Origin: Delphinapterus leucas
Lineage: Eukaryota; Chordata; Mammalia; Artiodactyla; Monodontidae
DNA length: 64,000 nucleotides
Assembly: GCF_002288925.2 (NCBI RefSeq)
Contig: NW_022098036.1
Location: 41,884,614 to 41,948,613, forward strand
Reading direction: 5' to 3'
Part shown: positions 33,441-47,338 of the stretch, in pieces
Layout of the letters: each line of letters opens with the position of its first letter
How positions within the stretch are numbered: position 1 is the stretch's first letter
Position numbers and translations under genes: made by a program
Notes under the pieces: model-generated
Databases searched by the model: none
Told to the model about the DNA's origin: nothing
What the model saw: only the letters and a program-made list of their open reading frames with translations

Positions 33441-35679
33441 GGCAGGAGCTGTTCTTTTGACTAAACAACCTTTCCACTAACAAAACATTTACAGCCAGTT
33501 CTCTTTTGTAAAGGATCCGATAAACTTCACAGTAAGGTATTAATAGGTGATAACTCATTATAAGCCAGTGAGCCTCCAAGTTCCTCATTATAAAATCAAG
33601 GGTATGTGCTTTGCAATCTCCTGGGTCCCTTTCACTTTTGGCCTTTTTAGCACTCAGGAGCAGTGCCTTAACGTAGAACAATGAAGCACCAATGGTGGTA
33701 CTTGTGGGGATATAATTCAATTTCTAAATATTTAGCTTAGAGTCTCTCGAATGTATTATTAGGTTGTCATCTTCACCAGTTTTCTCCAAGATTAACTCTA
33801 GTCTAGAGACTATGTAATTCAACATTTCTTAAGAGATATTTACATCTCTTGCTTAATTGCTCTTAAATAAGATGTGTAATTTCTTTGGATGAAAGATCCA
33901 GATACTTTCCATGTTCACAATAATATATAGAAGCAGTTCTCTCAGGATCATACTAACACTATTAAATGGGTAGAATATTAAACAGAGAAATATTTCTGGT
34001 TATTCGCTCTGGGAGGCAAAAAAAATGTCTGGAAAGTTTACTAAGTATCAAATTTTCTCAAGTAGTATTTTGCCCGAACACATCCTTTTGTTCATCCCTA
34101 GAAATTGCAATATATTGCTGAATTTTTTCTCCCTTAAATAAGTAATTCTTATCCCTAGTTATTATTTTTTTCATTTAATCAAGTATTAGTTAAGATAGCT
34201 AAATAACTTCCATCCAGATTTTTCAATCTCTCCCTCCTACTGGTAGACCACCAGCCTTTAGAAACCAGTGAATTCAGGTCATTTGGGTCTCAATGGAAAT
34301 ACTGTGACAGTTAACCAAGTTATATTAGCCATTAAAGCTTAAATCTGTGCTTTTCTGAAGATTCTGAGGTAACCCACACATCACGGATTGCATATGTTTT
34401 TTTCTTTGGAAGTGGAGAATGACATTAGAATAACTATGAAATTATTTTTGACTGAGATCATATTGAAACTTATCATTATCCAACTCTGGTGCTTTGACTA
34501 AAATGTAAAACACTTTTACTGAAGCATTGAAGCTCTCATTAAGTAGCCTTAGCTTAGTCAAAGCATAATTGTTGATCTTCTGTGCTTAAGGCATGTGCTG
34601 TTCCACGCAGATAGAGGCTTTTCTACCACATGCCTCTTGATGGTGTGTAATGGGAGCAACATGTGCGCATCAGGAGGAGAACAGACCTTAATTTGGAATA
34701 TTAAGTGGCATAGGCACATGAAAAGCCTTCATTAGAATATTAAAAGTGTGCTAAACCCGTAAGAGCTAAGAGACGTGTTTCTACGGGAGGAAAATTCCAA
34801 CCTCAAGCTCCCTCCTTACCTCAATTTCCGACATTTGTTAACAAGAAAGAACACTAACTTAGAAAGTCACTTCTATCCAGTGACTGCTTAAGTGCTGCTA
34901 GACTAACAAATGATTAGCTCATACTTGGCCTGTTGCAGAACACAACGGAAGAGTACAATAAACAATCAGTGTAGCCCTGAAACTTACCAAACCAGACAGA
35001 TGTAAGGCTCATGTTGTCATCCTGAGCTAAATGGGAAAATATGTTCTTACAAGAACTGTTTTCACTGAGATATTGATAACCTCATCAAGGTTTTGATATT
35101 ACAGCTATGCCAGCGGACAGCTGAGCGCTCATACTTTCCAACAGTCCCTTCTCCCCCAACATGTGTATACACTGACATCAATAGCAAGTGTTTGAGATTC
35201 AAAACCATCCAAACTATTTTTCTCTTGACCAGTGAGGAGAAACCGACAGATCTCAAGTTCTATGTATCCATCCTTTATAATATAACCTAGGTTCTAAAGA
35301 GAAAGGAGAAAAGTATTTGTAATATTTTTCAAATTTTAAGATTTAATTTCAACAGGCATCAGGGTTTTATGCAAACAGGTCTGGGCCATAATATCGGAAT
35401 ACTGGGCCGTACTTTGTCAACTGTTAATTCTAAGACTTTGTGTACATCTTAAACTATTCCAGCCTTGCTTTCATCATTTATATGAAGGGAGTAGGGTGGA
35501 TAGGAGAGTGTAATATCCATTCTGCCTATTTCAGTATTCAAAGGAATCAAATGAAACACCGGCTAAACACTTTGAAATCCTTAAATATCATACAAATGCT
35601 AGTTATTGTTAATCTTATCATCAGAGAGAGAAATACCATAAATAAATAAATTTACAAAATGACTTGCTCATGACATCAG
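33441..35679. other. Repeat-poor, unclassified DNA
   Basis: No young retroposon. The 108-codon minus frame at 33394-33720 partly overlaps the LTR and has no domain. Overlapping frames at 35062-35290 on both strands are likewise unsupported. Confidence 0.45.
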
Positions 35680-35895
35680 AGTCAAGTTTGAATCCTGACT
35701 ACATCACTTACTAGCTATGTGAATGTGGGCACATGAGCTAAACTCTTCAAGATAATTACTTTATCTGAATAATAATCTATGTATTTGTATAAAAACAGAA
35801 TAATATCAACTCCTAAAACTTTTGACGGACAACGTGATGGGAACAGTAGGTTAAATACTTAGTTTGGTACATGGTACTTAGTAAGTTCTCAGTCA
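35680..35895 (+). repeat. MIR SINE
   Basis: AAGTTTGAATCCTGACTACA, TCACTTACTAGCTATGTGAA, GTGGGCACATGAGCTAAACT and a tail with GGTACATGGTACTTAGTAAG and TTCTCAGTCAATGG give the complete MIR order from tRNA-like head to 3' end. Confidence 0.7.
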
Positions 35896-35914
35896 ATGGA
35901 GGCTATATATCTGT

Positions 35915-36150
35915 CAGGTCTCAGTTCAAAAACTATCTCCTGTCTGAAATTCCTCCTAAATGATCTTGAGTTCCTTTCTCACTCTACCCTTTATACCTCC
36001 ACTACATTCTTGGTAGACCTTTACCATAACAGGTGTAGTTCATCAATGTACTTACTGGCTTACATCTGTCTCCACTTTTTTAGGCTATTCTCACCTTATT
36101 TAGAAGACTTCTTTTTCATCTTTTTAACCCCAGATTCTAACATGTAACAG
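35915..36150 (+). repeat. L2-like LINE fragment
   Basis: AGGTCTCAGTTCAAAAACTA, CTCCTGTCTGAAATTCCTCC and ATTCTTGGTAGACC, with GTACTTACTGGCTTACATCT, follow the L2 'ctcaaatgtcacctcc...ttccctgac' segment in plus orientation directly after the MIR. Confidence 0.45.
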
Positions 36151-39100
36151 ATTTGATGTCTGAATGAGCTCAGAGACAGGTGGTAGGAAAAGTTTCCAGG
36201 TGAAAAGGAAACATTATTACACCTGTACTGTACTCAGGGTGCACGTAATATACCCTTCTGATATTAAATAAAATAGATTACAGAAAACAGACTAAGTTTG
36301 AATCCTACTCAACCCTATTAAAACAAAATATTCCAGGAAATATGCCACTCACTCTTTTTCAATCAGTGATTTCTTCTTAGAGCTCTCTCCAGATGTATAA
36401 AAGGACTTTGGTTAGCCAGTCTTAACAGAGTAACTGCCAAAACCAGCTCTCCAGATGGTATTGAATTCGTGAATAGTGACAGCATGGAAGTGTTCATGCT
36501 GTCCTTCATTTTCTTACACCTGATGAACCAAAAAAAAAAGAAAGAATGTCAACTCTACCCCGCTGTGGCCTGATTCTTTCAAATGCACAATTTACAATAG
36601 ATGTGCCAAGTGTTAAAATAAGAATATTCTTGCCTTGAGGAGTACTGACCAATCATTAAAAATTTTATTCTACCCTCAGAGATAACCCTTTTGATCTCTC
36701 AATTATATTGTTAACAAGGAAACACACATAAAAGAAGGTGAGAGATCTAAAATAAATTTTAATGGATACAGTATATCATATTAAATATTTATTGATTTCA
36801 ACAAACCATGCACATTCATTTAAATGGTATACATTCAGATACCATTCAGGGTAGAAAGGCCTGACTAAGCAAAGCAGAAGAAAGGTGACTTGTGGCTTCA
36901 GAATCTGACTTCTCTGAAGGGTCTTTTTCCCTCCTACCTTTCCTGCCACATAATAGATACTCCGTAATCATATTTTAAGGTCAGAATACACCAGCTGAGA
37001 ATAACTGACAATGAACTGCATAGTGGAGTTCTGGAGAGCTGACCATGACCCTGAGTTTTGTCCATATCCACAGTTTCCTACTGAATGAAGTTGTCAGAAG
37101 CTAGCCAGCAGATGAGACGGTGTCTTGAGTATTTTGAACTTGTTAATAAGGTCACAATAAAATTGGCATTGACTCTCCAACCCAATTAGAAAAGGATCAG
37201 AGAGTAAAGGAATTTAAGAGACTCACAGAAATCAATAAGCAAGACCATGAGAAAGTAGATATCATAAGTAAACAGAAGCCAGGAGGTAAAAATAGGAAAA
37301 CAAGAAATGGATACAAATGAAAGCAGAGAAATAAACGGAACAGCAGAGTGACCAGAAAAGGGAGCAATGGACTCCTGCCTCTACTGGGACAACTAAAAGC
37401 TTCTGGGGACACTCTAAGAACTGCTTTAGGCCTGGATATTTGGTTACCGAAGCAGCTACTTGGGCTTCCCTTCTTTTCCTGTCAACCTGTAATGAACTCA
37501 CATCATGAGTGGAGATCCAAACATGCTGGTTTCTTACCTCCTAGAAGTACTTTAATAATGCAGTGGGAAAGCACAAAGAAGATACATGTGTTTGTGATGG
37601 GAAGAATTTACAAGTCTATATCTCTCCGGAATCTAACCAGGATCAAGGCTCTGGGCTCTTAACCATCAGAATCAGAATCATCTGTTTTACCTCTTCAAAT
37701 TACTGTTAATACACTGTTAACTCTGATTTTTCCCCAGCATAGGTCAATATCCCCAAGTAGTACTTAGCCTATCAGAAAAACGTGACTTCTTAAAATAATA
37801 TAATCTATTTGGGGTATGTGAACATCCTCTTAGTTCATTAATGTAAATCAAAATAAGTGTACTAAATCACTATAAAAAAGCAATGCTCAAATCAAAACAC
37901 AAATGAAATGAGATGGACTGTCTCTAATATACTTTCTGCAAACAGTATTTGCTCTTCTGTAACTCTCAGACTTCAACTGATTGACATTTCCTGCTTTGAA
38001 AACCTCCCATCACATATCTTGATGAGAGACTCCATAACTTGATGTGAGATTGGCAAAGTCACATTGCAGAAGAGCACATAGGATGGGAGACATGGTCGTG
38101 GCCATCTTTGGATGACACAACCTCAAATTTCCAAAATTAGAATATAAGCACAGATACGTGTTAAAAACAATATATTCCACACCTTCTCTATTCCTGTGGT
38201 GTTAACACAATAATAAGCACACAGTGGATATTTTTATACATTTAATTTTATTTTCCAAGCAAGCTTTGAGATATTCCTCCTACCAAATCAAAGTATACAA
38301 AAGGCAGGAGTATATTTCTTCTTTGGGGTAAATATAGACAAGTAGATGCTCCCTATAAAAAATGGTTTAAATTTTTACCTGCAATAAAATTACTGTCTGC
38401 CTCATGTTTTCCTTCATGGTAGAAGAAAATTCTATTCTGGGCACTCCAGCTTCTAAAAGCCCCATCTGGTAAATATATTTTCATTATTACATGACTAAAT
38501 TTGATCCCTGTGTGTGGAAAATGCATATGCTTAGCCTAGGTTGATTTGTCTCTTCCTCCAAAAGTCATAAAATTTGGTGTTTTTTTTAAAGGTCCATATA
38601 ACACTTTCATCAGGTAAGTTTGTGTTTGGGGGAAAGAAAAACAACAAACAAACAAACAAAAACAGCTTTCAATACTCTAGATAAAGGACCTCCTTTCAAC
38701 TGTTGTCAAGGAGACTTCGTCTGAAGCTTCCCTCTGTGCTTGACATGCATTGGCTCAAATTCACCACTACTGACAGTCTCATATGTGTCACTGTCCAGCA
38801 AAAATCCTATCTGTTACTATTAATAAGCTACCCTTTGCCATATTGATTAGTTGCTTATCTGAGCTTTACAGGCAACAACCTCCCTGCTTGTCTCAGAAAC
38901 CTCATGTTAGTCAGCATGGTACCTCTAACCCTTTGCTTCCTATCTTCATGACTTTAAGTACACAAAGCTTTGACTAGATATTTTCATTGTACCTCTGTCT
39001 TAGCGCTTAGACATCTTCCTGTAACTTGATGCCATATTAACTCTCAGATAACTAAACTTTGCTCTGTCCATACCCTTCCAGTGCTCTCTGGAAGTTGTGT

Positions 39101-42100
39101 ATGGATCCTCTACCTAACCTAAAAACGGCAAAAATGTCCTAAGCTAAAGTGAAATGTCTCTCCCCAACATGCACTGAAGAACTTTTATGAGAATATAGCC
39201 AAAAAGCCCATTTTTACATGATCTAGCCCCATTTCCTGATAATAATAACATTCATTAAATGGAACGAGCAAACAACTACTGGATCTGGTATCGTGCATCA
39301 GTTTATATAACACATGAACTTCATATCAGGAGAGAAAGGAGGGGCTTGTTCTCAGGTTAGCCATCAACTATGCTCAAAGAACAATTCAGATATTACTGAA
39401 ACTTCCTAGAGAACTAGTTGAGCCCACCAGGAATTTATTTCATTGGCATCTCCCCCCTAAAAAAGCACTTTATCCTAAAGAATGAGGCACGTCAGCTCAA
39501 TTTCAAGTTAGGAGGAGGAGGCAGTTATGAACAGGTGCTTTATTCTTTAGCCCAGTCTTAGCCTCACAACTGTATTCTAGGGAAATTGGCTTCAAGAGAA
39601 AATAAAAGCTATTTTCACCAAATCTCCATGAGATGTTGGGAGGGCGAAGCAGCTACAATCTGGGACACATGTATCCAAGCATACCCGAAGATGAGAGAAA
39701 GGGCTCCTCTGTCTCTAAGCACAGAGCAGAATGGCCACATGGAGCTTCCTCAGCATCAACCATAACTGTCGCTTTGCCACATCAGAGCAGCTTCAGTTCT
39801 GCATAGCCTTGATATAACTCAGGTTAGTGCCTATCATCGAGAGACCACCACAATATCAACAACCTTAAAGTTCCTGTGAAGTACTGTGTGGGCACTATTT
39901 TCGCAGTATATATTATCTTAGAAATACGGAGCAAGAACCAGAACAAGAAGACAAAAGTTATGCCAGATGTCCTGAAGTAACTGTGGAAACTTTGAGAAGA
40001 ACTGCAGGTTCCACAATAAGAAATTGAGGGAAATACAAAACAAAAATACTATTTTTTGTTTTTAAGGGTTTTTTTCCTGTATAAAAATAATCTAAAAAAA
40101 CAAGGGATGAATTAAGAAGCATAATCCAGAAAACCCCCAGCAGTGTAGAGAATAGATGAATATTTGGAATAGGACACAGCACAATCCACCCCTGGCTTAG
40201 TCTGCTGATCATATCCTGGCAGATAGCAACAGGGTCAAAGTAGAGTCTTCATCCAATGCAATCAGGTAAAATGGGTTATACACATAGCACAGTGCCTACA
40301 ACGGAGGAGGGTGGTAAATATTGAATGCTGGCTTCCCCACTCCTACTCCTTTGTAATCTCTTCTCTGTCCACTTCTCCATCTTTCCTATTTTGTTTATGA
40401 ATATTCAGAATATTGGATAGGACCACTGACCTGTGCCTTTACATAAAATAGACCTGATATATACATATGAAATAAGTAGAAAAAAATTTTTTTAAATATA
40501 CCATGCATAAAATTAGAAGAAAAAATTCCCGTAGCCTATTCAGCTCAAGTTGCTGTTTCTTATTTAGGATGCTATTACAGCTTCTTTGCTAGAATCCTGA
40601 TTTTCTAGAATTGTTCACTGTTAGCAATTCACCATAAAATTCCAGAAGTATGTCATATGAGATTTCATCCAATGTAAGAGATAATCAGATTCTTTTAATT
40701 TTCTGCATACATTTTCTCAAAATAACACATACTACCCTTAAGAAGATGAGTTCTAAAATATGATCAAAGTAAAAATAACCTGTTCCCTATAGAAACACAA
40801 AGGCTTTAGCAAGTACCTTTCCAATTTATATAAACAAGACAAATAGGTTAATTTTGTTTATTGTTTTTTTAATGGCTCTCAGGCACGATCTAATTTATAC
40901 TTTTTTTTAAACCCTCTTTTAAAAGGGTGTTTCCTCAAGACAAAGAAATCTCATGGTATAACTGACATGAGTATGTTATGTGAAATTGAATTATGTTAGC
41001 CAGCATTCCTGAAAGTACCATTTTTTCATTGGCATCCATTTTTCAACAATAATATTAGAAAATAATACCTCAGGACAAGGACCTGAACTTTATGCAAATA
41101 TAGATTAGAGAAATCCAAATTATTTTTTAATGAGCTATATGTATTACGCCTGCCTATCTAGAGTTCATCTGGACCATGGTATTAAATAAGCTTAGAGTTA
41201 ATTAAGCGTATTATAACTATTCCTGGCTTCTGCCTTTATTAGTATGAATCTACCAGTTCAGAGGCACTCAGCAAACATGGAAATACTTTATCAACATCCA
41301 CTCCAAAACACATTGAAATATTTTCAATCCTGTCTTATACTCTTGGGATAATTCTAGAAGCTCAAACCTATTGGACCCTTTTCAAAATCCATTACTTTTC
41401 TATTTATCTAAATGTGAATTGCAGGAATAGAAGAGGCTTTCTCCGTAGATTTTGATTTATATTAATAAGAAATATAATCAAACAATTGCTCTCAAGCACA
41501 TGCACACATGAAGGTACGATATCTCTTGTGCAGAGATACTGGCTCAGGCATCAGCAGATTAAATGAATAGATTTGCTTTGTATTTTAGTGTGCTAAATTG
41601 AATACAAATCATAATAGAAAATCTCAACATGCAAATGAAATTAGAAGAGCGTTTCTAATTTTCAGTAAGAGAATGAGAGAATCAATCTTTCAGTTAAAAA
41701 AAAGAAAATCTGTAAACCACTCATTAAGAGCTGATCACATTCTGGTAGCAGCTAAACTAATTTAATGTATACCTACTTAGGTTTTGTTAGTTAGAAGAGC
41801 AAAACCTTTTGGAACTAACCCTATTAAAATAAAATTTATCCCAAATTTGAAAGAAACGTTACTTACCTGAGGTAATCCTACAGAAATAAAACACTATGAA
41901 TATCAACAGAAAAGCAATAGACATTCATTTTCTACTAGAAACTCAGCAGGGAAAGAAAAAAGAGCAGAATCAAGATGTATTTTCCATGGATCTGGTTCAC
42001 ATTCTATCATACACCCTAAGGCCCTATTTCCACAGCTGTGGCAAAATCCTTTACAGGAGAATGATTTGACATTTTAAGAGTTATCCCTCCAGTCTCTTCC

Positions 42101-42164
42101 ATGTAATTCTGTGATGAAATAACAAACTCAGAAACCCGGGAAAGGGGGTGGGATATCAAAAAGG
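36151..42164. other. 6 kb without recognised genes or young repeats
   Basis: The longest stretch with nothing I can name. Open frames at 37197-37662, 38783-38977 and 39958-40212 overlap in conflicting phases and lack domains. Very diverged MIR-like words near 40275-40330 (CATAGCACAGTGCCTACAAC) hint at old repeats. CAAACAAACAAACAAAAAC lies at about 38642-38660. Confidence 0.5.
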
Positions 42165-42300
42165 CAATGAATTTTGGATTCAGACAAACTAGACTTTAAT
42201 ACGAGCACTGCCATTCATTACCTGAATTACCTTGGAAAATCAATTTACTTTTCGCAGCCTTAATTCTTTCTACAGTAAAGAGAATTCACTACCCAAACAG
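42165..42300 (+). repeat. MIR fragment
   Basis: AATTTTGGATTCAGACAAAC, TTAATACGAGCACTGCCATT, CATTACCTGAATTACCTTGG and CAATTTACTTTTCGCAGCC match the first half of MIR on the plus strand. Confidence 0.5.
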
Positions 42301-43368
42301 AACCATTGAAGGAAAAGAGTCCAGCAGATTTTCTGAAAGATAATGGGACTCAATAATTATTGGTTCACTTATCTCTCTTTCTTCAGGCATTATCTCCACT
42401 CTAATTTTTTATGCTATCACCCGCTACTCAAATATTGGGGGTTCCTTCATGTAATTTGGGCTGTAATTTCTTTATATTCCATTTTACCCCTAGGTTTTCA
42501 CAAGTTTTGACAACATAACCTATCATTTGGAAGTCCTTAATACTTTCTCTCCCCACCACCTCATTCCACTCCTCCCCTAGGTTTGGGGGGAAAAAAAGAA
42601 CAATGGTCAATAAAATCAACATTATCAAGCTTTTGTACTAGAAGGTGGAGCCTCCGTTGGAAAAAAAAAATAAAGGAATTTTAAAGATAGCTGGACCCAA
42701 GTAACATACTGTTGGCTCTCTTGAATAAATTTTCTCTAGAAATACTCTCCTTTGAATTCATTTTGGCTGGTAGTTTCCTTTCCTTATTAGAATTGTTCTC
42801 CACAATTACTGGAAGAGGAATTGTTCTCCACACCCACAACTGTAGAGGAAGAGCCCAGGAGAAGGGAACTAAACAGCAGGCTGCTAAGGCCTGACCATTG
42901 TTTAGGCCAAAGTAGTCATCATGATACACAGAAAGTACAACTTTGTTCTCCAGAGAGCTGGACATATAAGCATTTCAAAGCCAACTAAGTAATTAATTCT
43001 TTTTCTTTTCATGAAATGATATATCTGTGTACATGAGACTCAGGTTAAGATGGGCATGGAGGGCTACAAACTGCTGTACGAGACAAGTAGGAGATTCAGA
43101 GGTTCAAATCCTGTCCACATACTATCACTATACCTGTAGTAGTTATACAAATGTAGGCCAGCTTTCTTGAGTTACATACAAATTACCTTACAATATTATG
43201 AACTATAATTTTATTTCTTAATTAAAAGCATAAAGATTTAGTACCTCATAAAGAATGGCCTTCTTTTCCAAAAATAAGTATAAAATATCTGATCATATAA
43301 TTTATAACATCTCTCTTAGATTACATATGCAGACAATTATTTATGAATACTAATTTTTGATGGGCCAG
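42301..43368. other. Unclassified DNA
   Basis: The 94-codon minus frame at 42681-42965 overlaps a 60-codon plus frame; no domain is recognised on either strand. Confidence 0.45.
42791..42847. repeat. 28-bp imperfect tandem duplication
   Basis: AATTGTTCTCCACA occurs at about 42791 and again at about 42819, and each copy ends in a GAGG-containing segment (GGAAGAGG and TGTAGAGG). Confidence 0.75.
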
Positions 43369-43853
43369 TGTGGTAGGCTGAATAGTAGCTCTCAAAATAT
43401 CCATGTCCTAATCCTGAGAACCTGTGAATGTTATTTTATACGGCAAAAGGAACTTTGCAGATGTGATTAAGTTAAGCATCTTAAATTAGTGAGATTATCT
43501 TGGATTATCCAGATATATCCTAAATGTAATCACCAGTGTCCTTATATGAAGGAGGCAGAAGGAGTTTACTACAGAAGAGAAGGTGATGTTACCATGGCTT
43601 TAAAGATGGAAGAAGGGACCATAGGCCAAAAAATACAGGGAGTGCATCGCTAGAAGATAGAAAAGCAAGGAAAACAGATTCTCCTATAGATCCTGCCTAG
43701 AAAGTATAACCTTGTTGGTACTTTAGTTTTGGCCCAGTTTGGGGGGCTCATTTTGAACTTCTGGCCTCCAGAACCATAAATGAATACAGTTCTGTTGCTT
43801 TAAGCCAATAAATTAGTGGCAATTCGTCATAGCAACTATAGGGAACTAATACA
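43369..43853 (+). mobile_element. Solo LTR, MaLR MLT1-like
   Basis: Starts TGTGGTAGGCTGAATAGTAG and ends GGGAACTAATACA, giving LTR-type TG...CA ends. Inside are CCTAATCCTGAGAACCTGTG, AACTTTGCAGATGTGATTAA, AGATTATCTTGGATTATCCA, GTAATCACCAGTGTCCTTAT and GAACTTCTGGCCTCCAGAAC, with an AATAAA at about 43808. The length of about 485 bp suits MLT1. No internal retroviral sequence on either side. Confidence 0.75.
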
Positions 43854-43974
43854 ATCAGAAATGTCTAACCAAATATAAACTTACTGAGGATCAAATAATT
43901 TGGGGATGTGAACAAAAACTAAAGCTTTTCCCAAATTCTCGAAGCTGTTAGGTGTCTCTTGTGTTATGTACTCC

Positions 43975-44165
43975 CACAGCATAGCATAATCTCCTATCAT
44001 TGCATTTTTCACCTACTCTGGAATTAAACTATTTAGTTGACTCTCTTTTCCACAAAACAGAAAGTTCATGAGAGCACGGCTGGTGTCTGCCTTGGAGTCA
44101 AGCACGGTGGCTGACATATAGCACTATCTGATAAATATTTGCTGAAAAGATGAATAAGTGAATGA
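43975..44165 (+). repeat. L2-like 3' end
   Basis: CTCTTTTCCACAAAACAGAA, AGTTCATGAGAGCACGGCTG, GGTGTCTGCCTTGGAGTCAA, GTGGCTGACATATAGCACTA and GATAAATATTTGCTGAAAAG give the L2 3' order with its repeated GAATGAATG-like tail. Confidence 0.55.
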
Positions 44166-46112
44166 GAGAAGGAAAGAAAAAATTATCTAAGAATACTGCC
44201 AAGCACAGAGAAACAAGGTGAGGTAACACAGGAAAAAAAGAGTATTACTCAAACACTTATCAAATTGTTAGGCAGAGTAGGGCAGAAGAGTCAACTGATT
44301 CAGGGGATTGTTTCATGTTTTGCTTGGTCACTTTCATTAACTTTTAAGAAGCAAAGCACAAAAAGGCAACCAGAATGAAACCAAGGTTTTGTATAATTCA
44401 TAAACTTTTAAACAGACTTTAAATAATGACAAAATGTAAGTATTTATAGGCGAACATACGATAAAACTAATTTACATCTTTAAAGCAATCTATTTAACTA
44501 ATTTTATGTTATATTTAAAATGCATTTCATTGTATTATGTATAATAAAGATATTATTGTTATACTGTTATATGTATTATTACATATTCTAAACAATGATC
44601 CTTAGTAACAAATTACATATACAGTACTATTACCATTTTACAGAAGCCAAGAATCAATAGCTGAATTCAAGAAGAAATTCTTAACTTTAGAGCCAAATCA
44701 TCTCCCAAATGGTTCTATTTCCCTTCTCTACACAGGAAAGACAAACAATATTCACTAGAGCTCTATTCTCTTCAACAATTAGCTTCAACAATCAACTTCT
44801 CTTTAAAACACACTCACACATATAGAAATATGAAATTCTGCTCTGACAGCACTGGATCACCTGTCTGGTAAACTAATTTGTCCAGTGACTTGCTTGTTAC
44901 ATATTGTCCAGTCAGAAGGGCTACATTTTTCTCTCTTAATCATTTTAATCTAACATATGTGAAAACCTTATAAAAGTGTTGACTATTACTACATGCATTT
45001 ATGTATCCCAAACAAAATGCTTCCTCCAAAAAGAAGTGTATATCCTGGTATCTTCTGCACCTGTTAATCTGAAAGTAAAATTTGGATCTGAAACTTTTAT
45101 TATTTTATTTTCATTTGAGCAGTTCTGTGCAGCTGTTCAAACTAGTATGCTATTATGAAAATCAAATATCATTTATTCAGAAGGGGAATTAACTTTTTTA
45201 ATAACACACATTTCAGAAATTCCCCATGTAGATAAATATTGTTTCTCCCTCTGTTTAGATTCCCTTTACAAAGATTTGTTCTGTGTCACTGAATTCTTCT
45301 TGTTTCTAGTTTGGGAGCGATATATGAATATGCTAATAAGCCAGAACAGTAGAATCATTCAGTGCAAACTAATAATAATACTAATACCACTAGTATCTTA
45401 CAAAGAATTTCTCAAAGTTAATATATAGTAATATGTAGTATAGTGAAAGGCCAAGGAAAGAATCCTTATTGGAATGTGAATGTGTATATTACTATAAAAG
45501 ATATAAATCCAAATGAAGTATATTCTCAGTTGCATATAAAATACGCCTGCCTCAGTGTCAACAAAGGTGAATATGAACATATTTCCAGTACGAAATCCAA
45601 TTTCAAACATTTCCAATACTCCACAAACAGAAATTAAGAGAATGTAAGAAAATGCAGTTTGAAAGGCTTCTAGTTCATACTGTTAATGCAGATTGAAAGG
45701 TTTTTCTTTCTATTTCACAAGCTTGTTTAATTTCCCCAGCATCCCTAAAAAGGAAACAGTTTTGCCCTACTGTATACTATAAAGATTTTGTGAAAATCAT
45801 ACGGTTAAAAGTATTTCAAATGTTTTAGACAGAAGTTTAATTACTGTTTAGGGTAGCCCTGTTACCATATTCCCTTGACTCTAAGATGCACATATTTTCA
45901 TATTCTTAACATTTCTACGTTTGTATAAAACTTAGATTCAGTGACATTTCACAACTGAACAAATATTTTTCTTTTTTTATTAGTGATACATAATAATGGT
46001 GCATCTAACAACTGATGTCACCTTAGATTGATAAAATATAGTAAATTATTTGACACATAAGATAAAGCAAATATAAGTCATCTTTCATTATATCATACAG
46101 TATACAGAAAAA
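44166..46112. other. Unclassified AT-rich DNA
   Basis: Nothing recognised. Frames at 44976-45158 and on both strands at 45398-45637 have no domain. Confidence 0.45.
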
Positions 46113-46188
46113 TAAATCATAAACTAGTATTAAATATTAAGCAATCATAACCTAGCATAACATAGTATTAAATATTAAGCAATCATAA
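46113..46188. repeat. 38-bp tandem duplication
   Basis: A 26-bp block beginning TAGTATTAAATATTAAGCAA is identical at 46125-46150 and 46163-46188, with a related AATCATAAAC start before the first copy, giving slightly more than two units with a 38-bp period. Confidence 0.9.
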
Positions 46189-47325
46189 ATTAGCATTATA
46201 TTTTAAGACAGGTATTAAATAAAAGTTAGATGCTATTTTTGTGAAGTGTTAAGATTCACATACAAGGAGAAAGTAATAGCATATAAATGTATAAAGATAA
46301 AAGATCTGTAGGTCAATATCTGCCTATGTCCAGTCCCTAAATCTGAAAGCAGGTTGATATATTAGAGATAGAAAAAGTATCTGGTACTTTCCTTTTGATA
46401 CCAAAACAATTTTGTAGGTTAACAACTTCCTCACAAGTCTAAAAATCACTCTGTAGATGGGTGTGCCTCTAAAAGAAATGGATGGTGCTTACTTACAAAA
46501 GAAATATCATTTTTAAAACACTGCTAAGTATGAGAAAAGGTAAGCAAGCATCCATCTGTGTCAAAAGATTATAGAGGATCATGGAAAGCTGGAACTTACC
46601 ATAAATCTATGCCTAAATTTCTCTGCCACAGTGCCTTCGATCCTCAATCCATCTGGTTAAGGCATTGCTACTGAAATGCTGTTGTTATCAGAGATGGCTC
46701 ATTGCTGAACTGCTATTAGCCATTAACACTCTAGGATAAAACAGCCTAAAAAATTGGTTGGCCATTAACAAATGATTCCCTAAGGAACTACACATGTTTT
46801 GATCAGGAGCAAGGAAATGTGGCCAAAATTGGAAAGAAGATTCGTATCAGAGTCTAACTTCAATTACTTAGTCAAGCTAAGAAATATTGATGAGTGATAT
46901 CAATGAGATGTGAGTGATGAGAGAGCTCCAAGTACACTAAGAGAGATGGATTCTGGGCTAAAGCATAGGAATGCCACAATCAAGACTTGGTACTGAAAAG
47001 GAAAGAAAAAAAAAATCACAGAATGGTAACTTTGACTTAGTGATTATCTGCTAGAATACGTGCATTAAGATATTACTTTTTAAGGGTTAAAAAGATCACC
47101 AAATTCTTTTCTCACTCTAGTGCATCATGAAAAAATGACCTGGATTATACTCCCATTAAGGCTACATCTTTACAGGAAAATAGATAAGAAAAAATAATTT
47201 AATTTGAAAACTATAGTACTTATAAAGGAAGAAAGAAAGTGTATTAAGAAACAACCTTCTTTCCTTAATGGGTAAGAGAAGAAATACGACAAGCTAATTT
47301 GGAGCTTGTGAAGAAATTATTAAAA
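46189..47325. other. Unclassified AT-rich DNA
   Basis: No gene or named repeat recognised; it ends at the next young SINE. Confidence 0.4.
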
Positions 47326-47338
47326 AATAATCAGTCTA

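Noticed and set aside
33394..33720. 108-codon minus-strand frame
   Set aside because: It starts within the 3' part of an LTR and has no recognisable domain; chance is the simpler explanation.
42681..42965. 94-codon minus-strand frame
   Set aside because: It overlaps an opposite-strand frame, has no domain and lies over a small tandem duplication.
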